NCBI GenBank assembly: GCA_937927685.1
Contig: CALBSC010000078.1
Location: 186,001-250,000, forward strand
Origin: an uncultured Burkholderiales bacterium
GTDB lineage: Bacteria; Pseudomonadota; Gammaproteobacteria; Burkholderiales; Burkholderiaceae_C
DNA length: 64,000 bases
Direction of reading: 5' to 3'
A program made the position numbers and the translations under genes. The notes under the pieces are model-generated. The model made no database searches, was not told the origin of the DNA, and worked only from the letters and a program-made list of their open reading frames with translations. This document shows positions 55,989 to 64,000 of the stretch, in pieces. Positions within the stretch are counted from its first letter, which is position 1; each line of letters starts with the position of its first letter.

Positions 55989-57235
55989 ACCGTCCCCCGT
56001 TGATGACCCTGGACGAAGCCCTGCCACAACTGCTGGCGCATGCGCGCGCGCTCGGGCGCCAGGAGACCGTCTCCACGTTCGATGCCGACGGTCGGGTGCT
56101 GGCGCAGGATGTGGTGTCAGCCCTGCAGGTGCCTCCGAACGACAACAGTTCGATGGACGGCTATGCCGTGCGTTGCAGCGACGTCACGCAAGCCGGCACC
56201 GTGTTGCGCGTGACGCAACGCATTCCGGCGGGCAGCACGGGACATGACCTGGGGACGGGCGAAGCGGCGCGCATCTTCACCGGCGCTCCGATCCCGCCGG
56301 GTGCCGATGCCGTCCTGATGCAGGAAGATGGTGAGGCCCTGGACGACGCGCACGTGCGTTGTCGCGTGGTGCCCGAACTGGGGCAATGGATTCGTCGCAG
56401 CGGCGAGGACGTCACGCGTGGCGCCACTGTCTTGCGCCGGGGCGATCGCCTGGGCCCCGCTGCGCTGGGTCTGGCGGCCAGCATTGGCTTGTCGCATCTG
56501 AATGTGGCGGCTCGGCCTCGCGTGGCGTTGATGTCCACCGGCGATGAACTGGTCATGCCGGGCGACGTACCGCCCCAGGCCATGCCACCCGGCGCCATTT
56601 ACAACTCGAACCGGTTTTTTCTGCGCAGTTTGCTGGTGCGCATGGGCTGTGATGTGACCGATCTGGGCATCGTGCCGGATCAATTCGGGGCCACACAACG
56701 CGCCTTGCAACAGGCGGCTTTGCACCATGACCTCATCCTCACCAGTGGCGGGGTGTCGGTGGGAGAAGAGGACCACATCAAACCCGCGGTGCAGTCTCTG
56801 GGCGAATTGCATTTGTGGTCCCTGGCCATCAAGCCGGGCAAGCCGTTCGCGTTCGGGGCCGTGCGTCGCGACAGCGAGCATGCAGACGGCCCGAGCGCCC
56901 ATTTCATCGGTTTGCCGGGCAACCCGGTTTCCAGCTTTGTGACGTTCTTGCTGCTGGTGCGTCCTTTCATTCTGTCCCTGCAGGGGGCCCACCTGGTCCA
57001 GGCGCCGCGTTGGCGTTTGCGTGTGGCTGGCGATGGTCCGCGGGCTGACCGGCGGCGTGAATTTTTACGCGCACGGCGCAATGCGTCGGGTGAACTCGAG
57101 TTGTTTGCAAATCAGAGTTCAGGTGTGTTGACATCGGCCGTGTGGGCCGATGGTGTGATCGACAACCCGCCCGGCACGGTGATTCGGGCGGGCGATGAGG
57201 TGGACTTCATTCCCTGGTCGGAGTGGCTGGCATGA
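55985..57235 (+). CDS. moeA: Molybdopterin molybdenumtransferase
   Basis: A 416-residue enzyme that inserts molybdate into adenylylated molybdopterin. Motifs are PPNDNSSMDGYAVRCSDV, IFTGAPIPPGADAVLMQED, LMSTGDELVMPG, TSGGVSVGEEDHIKPAV and FIGLPGNPVSSFVTF. The ATG at 55985 overlaps mobB and the TGA overlaps moaD. Confidence 0.96.
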   Translation: MNRPPLMTLDEALPQLLAHARALGRQETVSTFDADGRVLAQDVVSALQVPPNDNSSMDGYAVRCSDVTQAGTVLRVTQRIPAGSTGHDLGTGEAARIFTGAPIPPGADAVLMQEDGEALDDAHVRCRVVPELGQWIRRSGEDVTRGATVLRRGDRLGPAALGLAASIGLSHLNVAARPRVALMSTGDELVMPGDVPPQAMPPGAIYNSNRFFLRSLLVRMGCDVTDLGIVPDQFGATQRALQQAALHHDLILTSGGVSVGEEDHIKPAVQSLGELHLWSLAIKPGKPFAFGAVRRDSEHADGPSAHFIGLPGNPVSSFVTFLLLVRPFILSLQGAHLVQAPRWRLRVAGDGPRADRRREFLRARRNASGELELFANQSSGVLTSAVWADGVIDNPPGTVIRAGDEVDFIPWSEWLA

Positions 57236-57483
57236 ATATCCACCTTCGCTATTTCGCCTCCATCCGCGAAGCCTTGGGTGTGGGGCAGGAGCTGTGGCAG
57301 ACCCAGGCCCAGACGGTTGCGCAGTTGCGGCAGGAACTGGTGGGCCGGGGCGGCGCCTACGCTGACGTATTGGGCCAGCACCGGGCCTTGCGCGCTGCAC
57401 TGAATCAAGACCTGTGTGAGGGCAATGCCGTGTTGCAGGACGGCTGCGAGGTGGCCTTTTTCCCGCCTGTGACGGGGGGATGA
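57232..57483 (+). CDS. moaD: Molybdopterin synthase sulfur carrier subunit
   Basis: An 83-residue ubiquitin-fold protein ending in the required Gly-Gly (FFPPVTGG), which becomes a thiocarboxylate. It starts LRYFASIREALG as usual. It overlaps both moeA and moaE by four bases. Confidence 0.95.
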   Translation: MNIHLRYFASIREALGVGQELWQTQAQTVAQLRQELVGRGGAYADVLGQHRALRAALNQDLCEGNAVLQDGCEVAFFPPVTGG

Positions 57484-57965
57484 CCATGCGCTTCACGGTG
57501 CAGATCCAGACGGCCGACTTCGACCTCGGCGAGGAAGTGGCCCGCTTGCGTGACGGCGATGCGGGCGTGGGGGCGGTGTGTGCCTTTGTGGGCACGGTGC
57601 GCGATCGCAACGACGGCAGTTCGGTGGCCAGCCTTGAACTCGAGCACTACCCGGGCATGACCGAAAAATCCATCCAGTCCATGATGGCGCAGGCACAGGC
57701 CCGTTTTGATATTCGTGCTGCGCGCGTCATTCACCGGGTGGGACTGTTGCAACCGCAGGACCAGATCGTGCTGGTGGCCGTGACCTCGGCCCATCGGGGG
57801 GAGAGCTTTCAGGCCTGCGAATTCTTGATGGATTACCTCAAAACCCAGGCCCCGTTCTGGAAGAAAGAGGTGACCCCCGAGGGGTCGCGCTGGGTGGATG
57901 CGCGGGTGAGCGACGATCAGGCCCTGGCCCGCTGGGGCATACAGCCCTCCGTCGATCCGGGTTGA
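57480..57965 (+). CDS. moaE: Molybdopterin synthase catalytic subunit
   Basis: A 161-residue subunit that, with MoaD, converts precursor Z to molybdopterin. Motifs are GAVCAFVGTVRDRNDGSSV, LELEHYPGMTEKSI and HRVGLLQPQDQIVLVAVTSA, with the catalytic lysines in MDYLKTQAPFWKKE. It ends the run; no obvious terminator follows before the convergent hypothetical gene. Confidence 0.96.
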   Translation: MTMRFTVQIQTADFDLGEEVARLRDGDAGVGAVCAFVGTVRDRNDGSSVASLELEHYPGMTEKSIQSMMAQAQARFDIRAARVIHRVGLLQPQDQIVLVAVTSAHRGESFQACEFLMDYLKTQAPFWKKEVTPEGSRWVDARVSDDQALARWGIQPSVDPG

Positions 57966-58086
57966 GGGGTGTCTGTGCGGTTTAGCACGACGGTCTTGTG
58001 CGTGCGTCAGGTTCGCCGTCTTTAAGGGGGCAGCATCCGCACTTCCACGTTGAGCGCGCCCACATCACTTCGCGTTCTGCGTTCCT

Positions 58087-58635
58087 TCAATTCAGATAGC
58101 CCCTGGTGGGCGGATTGGCCGGCTGCTGACCGCTCTGACTCTCAGGCGTGTTTTTCAGCCAGCCTGATTTGTCCACAGCGTCTCGCATGAGTTGTTGCAG
58201 TCCAATGATCAGGTCCGGATGCACCCGGGCCTGAAAGCCTCGGTGCGGTGGCGGCCCCAGTTTTTCCTGGAAGCCGAGCACAATGGTGCCATCGGTCTGA
58301 GGGCTCATCTGGATGTCGGTGATCAGCAAGGGCTCAGGTCCCAGGGGGTGCGTGTCGGCTTCGTTGTAAGGGGTGGAAAAATCGGCCTTGCCCAGATTTT
58401 CCTGTTGCTTGAATTCAGCCATCATCTGCCGGGTGTGCTCGCTGAGCACGGGCGTTTCAACCGTAGGAGGGGGTGCCGTGATGTCCACCCCCAGACGCTC
58501 CAGGTGGGGTTGGAGTCCCAGGGTCAGGCGACGTGTCAGCCACACGCGCAGCTCTTCATGGGCCGTGGTGTTGATGCGCAGCAACAAACGGTCCTGCAAC
58601 ACGTCATGATGAAGGGAGAGCTGATGAATGTTCAT
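58087..58635 (-). CDS. Conserved hypothetical protein
   Basis: A 182-residue protein I cannot assign to a named family. It is soluble, with no signal peptide or membrane helix. The N-terminal half looks alpha/beta (DVLQDRLLLRINTTAHEELR, WLTRRLTLGLQPHLERLGV). The middle is acidic and the C-terminus is Gln/Asn/Pro-rich. It reads as a real gene from its codon pattern and isolation between moaE and clpB. The ATG at 58635 lies 107 bases from clpB and is divergent to it. Confidence 0.65.
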   Translation of the reverse strand: MNIHQLSLHHDVLQDRLLLRINTTAHEELRVWLTRRLTLGLQPHLERLGVDITAPPPTVETPVLSEHTRQMMAEFKQQENLGKADFSTPYNEADTHPLGPEPLLITDIQMSPQTDGTIVLGFQEKLGPPPHRGFQARVHPDLIIGLQQLMRDAVDKSGWLKNTPESQSGQQPANPPTRGYLN

Positions 58636-58742
58636 GCTTGCGCTGGATCAAGTCGGCAGGTCTGGCGTGCGGGCTTGTCTTGAAAAGGGGATGATGATCC
58701 TCAGGTGCCGATGAATGATCACTTATTGTGCGGGAAATTGAC

Positions 58743-61343
<2,601 letters not shown>

Positions 61344-61438
61344 TACCAGGGGCCGCGTGGAACGCCCGATCGAGTCGGTCGGGTGACAGGGGGGTGCAAG
61401 CGCCCGCGCATAATGGGGATTGTTGGAAACTTTGAACA

Positions 61439-63151
61439 ATGCATCCCATGAGCACACGCGAACAAATTGCTGGCCATCTCCTGGTCGAATGTCTGGTGGA
61501 ACAAGGCGTCACGCACGCCTTCGGTGTTCCGGGCGAGAGTTACCTGGCGGTGCTGGACGGCTTGCATGCGTACCGCGACCGCATCCAGTTCATCATCAAC
61601 CGTCAGGAGGGTGGAGCGGCCTACATGGCGGAAGCGCACGGCAAGCTCACCGGCCGACCCGGGGTGTGCCTGGTCACGCGCGGACCGGGCGCGACCAATG
61701 CCTCGGTGGGTGTTCACACCGCCTTCCAGGACAGCACGCCCATGGTGCTGCTGGTGGGCGACGTGGCTTCCGATTGTCGTGACCGTGAAGGCTTCCAGGA
61801 ACTGGATTACGGCACCTTCTTCGGCCCCAACACGCGTGGCATGGCCAAGCGGGTCGAGCGCATCGACGACCCCGAGCGCATCCCTGAATATGTGGCGCGT
61901 GCGTTTGCGACCGCCGTGAATGGTCGTCCGGGCCCGGTCGTGCTGGTCCTGCCGGAGGACATGCTGGTCAAGACCGTCAGTGCTCGTCCGCTGCCGCGCG
62001 TGCCAGCCGTGCAAGCGGCCCCTGCGCCTGCAGACCTGGCCCGTCTGCGCGACATGCTGATGGCGGCGCGCAAGCCGTTCGTGCTGGCGGGCGGTCCGGG
62101 CTGGACACCTGCTGCCGCGCAAGCCCTGCAGCGATTTGCCGAGAACTGGAAGTTGCCGGTGGGCAATGCCTTTCGCTTTCAGGACACGTTTGACAACCTG
62201 CATCCGCAGTACGCGGGTGACGTGGGCATTGGCCTCAACCCCAAACTCGCGCAGCGCCTGCAGGACTGTGATCTGCTGCTGGTGCTGGGTCCGCGGCTGG
62301 GCGAGATGACCACTGGCGGCTATGCGCTGCTCAAGCCCCCGCGCCTGCCGCAGCAGCTGGTGCACATCCACCCGAGCGCTGAAGAACTCAACCGTGTGTA
62401 CCACGCTGACCTGGCCATCCTGGCGACGCTGGGTGCAGCCGCCGGCGCACTCGAATCGCTCCCTGCACCGGCCGTTGTGCCCTGGGCGGCCTGGACCCAA
62501 CAAGCCCAAGCCGATTACCTGGCCAACCTGACGCCGCAACCCTTGCCGGGCGATATCGACATGGCCGCCATCATCGCGGTGGTCAACCGCCTGTTGCCTG
62601 CTGACGCGGTGGTGACCAATGGCGCGGGCAACTTTGCCAGCTGGGTGCATCGTTTCCATCGCTACCACGGCATTGCGCGTGGTCACAAGACGCAACTGGC
62701 GCCGACCAACGGCTCCATGGGCTACGGTGTGCCAGCGGGCATTGCCGCCAACATCACCACGGGGCGCACGGCCTTCACCATTGCCGGGGACGGCGACTTC
62801 CTCATGAATGGTCAGGAGCTGGCGACGGCCAGGCAGTATGGCGGTCGCAGCATCATTGTGTTGCTCAACAACGGCATGTACGGCACCATCCGCATGCACC
62901 AGGAGCGCGACTTCCCCACGCACGAAAGCGGTTCGCATTTGAGCAACCCGGATTTTGTGGCCTTGGCCCAGGCGTATGGCTATGAAGGCGCTCGCGTCAC
63001 ACGCACCGCCGAGTTCGAGCCCGCGATGCGTGCAGCGCTGGCCAGCAAGACCGGGACCGTGATCGAGATCATGCTCGATCAGGAAGTCATCACCACACGG
63101 GCCACCCTCTCGTCGATCAGGGATGCCGCCATCAAGCGATTGAAGTCCTGA
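61439..63151 (+). CDS. Thiamine diphosphate-dependent enzyme, acetolactate synthase large-subunit-like
   Basis: A 570-residue ThDP enzyme. The activating Glu57 lies in NRQEGGAAYMAEAHGKLTG; the cofactor motif is AGDGDFLMNGQELATARQYG to LLNNGMYGT (Asp451). GVPGESYLAVLDGL and VTRGPGATNASVGVHTAFQD are typical of IlvB relatives. No small regulatory subunit gene adjoins it, so it is probably a different decarboxylase or carboligase rather than the biosynthetic enzyme. A second ATG lies three codons downstream. Confidence 0.88.
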   Translation: MHPMSTREQIAGHLLVECLVEQGVTHAFGVPGESYLAVLDGLHAYRDRIQFIINRQEGGAAYMAEAHGKLTGRPGVCLVTRGPGATNASVGVHTAFQDSTPMVLLVGDVASDCRDREGFQELDYGTFFGPNTRGMAKRVERIDDPERIPEYVARAFATAVNGRPGPVVLVLPEDMLVKTVSARPLPRVPAVQAAPAPADLARLRDMLMAARKPFVLAGGPGWTPAAAQALQRFAENWKLPVGNAFRFQDTFDNLHPQYAGDVGIGLNPKLAQRLQDCDLLLVLGPRLGEMTTGGYALLKPPRLPQQLVHIHPSAEELNRVYHADLAILATLGAAAGALESLPAPAVVPWAAWTQQAQADYLANLTPQPLPGDIDMAAIIAVVNRLLPADAVVTNGAGNFASWVHRFHRYHGIARGHKTQLAPTNGSMGYGVPAGIAANITTGRTAFTIAGDGDFLMNGQELATARQYGGRSIIVLLNNGMYGTIRMHQERDFPTHESGSHLSNPDFVALAQAYGYEGARVTRTAEFEPAMRAALASKTGTVIEIMLDQEVITTRATLSSIRDAAIKRLKS

Positions 63152-63241
63152 TCCGCATGGCGTGATCGGCGCCCTGTGCACGGTTGGCCCGTGTTCTGAT
63201 CCGATGGCGCACACGGTCGTCCGCGGTCACGTCCATCCAAG

Positions 63242-63279
63242 AAAAAAGCCATCTGACACCGGGCAGGTGCAGATGGCTT
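63242..63279 (-). terminator. Rho-independent terminator of aceA
   Basis: On the minus strand AAGCCATCTG pairs with CAGATGGCTT around a GC-rich loop and is followed by T residues, 43 bases after the aceA stop. Confidence 0.93.
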
Positions 63280-63322
63280 GATCTCATGCGCCAGCGCAGC
63301 GGCGCTGGCGATGACGTTCAGT

Positions 63323-64000
63323 TCAGTGGAACTGCTCTTCCTCGGTGGAACCGGTCAGCGCCTTGACGCTGGACTGGCCGCCCTGGATCACGGTGGTCAC
63401 GTCGTCGAAGTAACCCGCGCCCACTTCCTGCTGGTGCGACACGAAGGTGTAGCCCTTTTCGCGAGCAGCAAACTCGGGCTCTTGCACCATGTTCACATAG
63501 TGCTTCATGCCTTCGCCGCGTGCATAAGCATGGGCGAACTGGAAGCTGTTGTACCAATTGACGTGGATGCCGGCCAGCGTGATGAACTGGTACTTGTAGC
63601 CCAGCGCGGACAACTCGTCCTGGAACGCTGCGATGGTCTTGTCGTCCAGGTTCTTCTTCCAGTTGAAGGAGGGCGAGCAGTTGTAAGACAGCAGCTTGCC
63701 GGGATGCTTGGCATGCACGGCCTGAGCGAACTCACGGGCAAAGCCCAGGTCAGGCGTGCCGGTCTCGCACCACACCAGGTCGGCGTAGGCGGCGTAGGCC
63801 ACGCCACGGCTGATGGCTTGCTCCAGACCGTTCTTGACGCGGTAGAAGCCCTCGGGGGTGCGCTCGCCGGTCAGGAAGGGCTTGTCGTTGGCGTCATGGT
63901 CGCTGGTGAGCAGGTTGGCCGCTTCGGAATCGGTACGGGCCAGCACAATGGTCGACACGCCCATCACGTCGGCGGCGAAGCGGGCCGCGATCAGCTTTTC
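63323..64000 (-). CDS. aceA: Isocitrate lyase, C-terminal part
   Basis: Glyoxylate-cycle enzyme that splits isocitrate into glyoxylate and succinate. The frame is open for 226 codons from the right edge to the stop at 63323; the N-terminal half with the active-site KKCGH loop lies outside. Seen here are VIVARTDSEA-like STIVLARTDSEAANLLTSDH, LVWCETGTPDLGFAREFAQ, LLSYNCSPSFNWKKNLDD and QFITLAGIHVNWYNSF. The C-terminus FVSHQQEVGAGYFDDVTTVI is as in other bacteria. Confidence 0.96.
   Translation of the reverse strand, partial: EKLIAARFAADVMGVSTIVLARTDSEAANLLTSDHDANDKPFLTGERTPEGFYRVKNGLEQAISRGVAYAAYADLVWCETGTPDLGFAREFAQAVHAKHPGKLLSYNCSPSFNWKKNLDDKTIAAFQDELSALGYKYQFITLAGIHVNWYNSFQFAHAYARGEGMKHYVNMVQEPEFAAREKGYTFVSHQQEVGAGYFDDVTTVIQGGQSSVKALTGSTEEEQFH

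Noticed and set aside
58679..58716. Heat-shock sigma-32 promoter of clpB as a firm feature
   Set aside because: CTTGAAAA fits the -35, but no good CCCCAT-type -10 is found at normal spacing, so it is only mentioned under clpB.

Overview
The window reads as chromosomal core DNA from a high-GC betaproteobacterium of the order Burkholderiales, most likely Comamonadaceae or a close relative. The basis is the gene content and gene order: rpsF-priB-rpsR-rplI-dnaB, surE-pcm-nlpD-(x)-rlmD, divergent ppsR/ppsA, a gcvT-gcvH-gcvP operon behind a tandem glycine riboswitch, and AlaA/Hom/ThrC next to molybdopterin genes. The genus cannot be fixed from the sequence alone. I see no insertion sequence, prophage, CRISPR array, rRNA operon or replication origin. 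Nearly all coding capacity is used, and many long ORFs on the opposite strand are high-GC shadows of real genes.

Layout. 1-9.5 kb: glycine cleavage operon (gcvP cut by the left edge) with its riboswitch, a D-erythronate dehydrogenase-like gene, ETF-ubiquinone oxidoreductase, an SDR, an AhpD-like protein and a two-subunit 3-oxoacid CoA-transferase. 9.5-14.1 kb: a 16-bp tandem repeat, an outer-membrane porin, an MFS transporter, tRNA-Gly(CCC) and succinate-semialdehyde dehydrogenase. 14.2-22.2 kb: alaS, then a tightly packed minus-strand set lysR-FAD oxidoreductase-gluQ-trmB. The lysR gene is divergent from pirin and a flavodoxin-like gene, with a LysR-type binding site between them. 22.2-29.2 kb: trhO, dnaE, pgsA, an EamA transporter and a tartrate/malate-type dehydrogenase.

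29.2-38.4 kb: hupB and tRNA-Val nine bases apart, ppiD, tRNA-His, a stand-alone cyclic-nucleotide-binding-like domain, a quinone oxidoreductase, then surE-pcm-nlpD-exonuclease-rlmD. The last cluster has the usual order of the rpoS locus but without rpoS. 38.4-45.4 kb: a Bax-inhibitor-1 family membrane protein divergent from a GlcG/HbpS-like gene across a symmetric promoter, then ppsR/ppsA and a two-gene sodium:solute symporter. 45.4-51.4 kb: rpsF-priB-rpsR-rplI, a DnaA-box cluster before dnaB, PIN-PhoH ATPase, peroxiredoxin and an Mth938-like protein. 51.5-58 kb: a seven-gene overlapping run alaA-hom-thrC-mobB-moeA-moaD-moaE. 58-64 kb: a conserved hypothetical, clpB, an acetolactate-synthase-like ThDP enzyme and the 3' part of isocitrate lyase.

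Together the genes cover replication (dnaE, dnaB, priB), translation (alaS, gluQ, trmB, rlmD, ribosomal proteins, three tRNAs), protein quality control (clpB, ppiD, pcm) and C2/C3 carbon and amino-acid metabolism (glycine cleavage, PEP synthase, isocitrate lyase, CoA-transferase, threonine synthesis). No clear new multi-gene system stands out. The best leads are small: regulatory dyads, the cyclic-nucleotide-binding-like orphan, the rpoS-less locus and the symporter with a cytosolic insert and an EF-hand-like loop. Promoter, terminator and start-site calls were made by eye.
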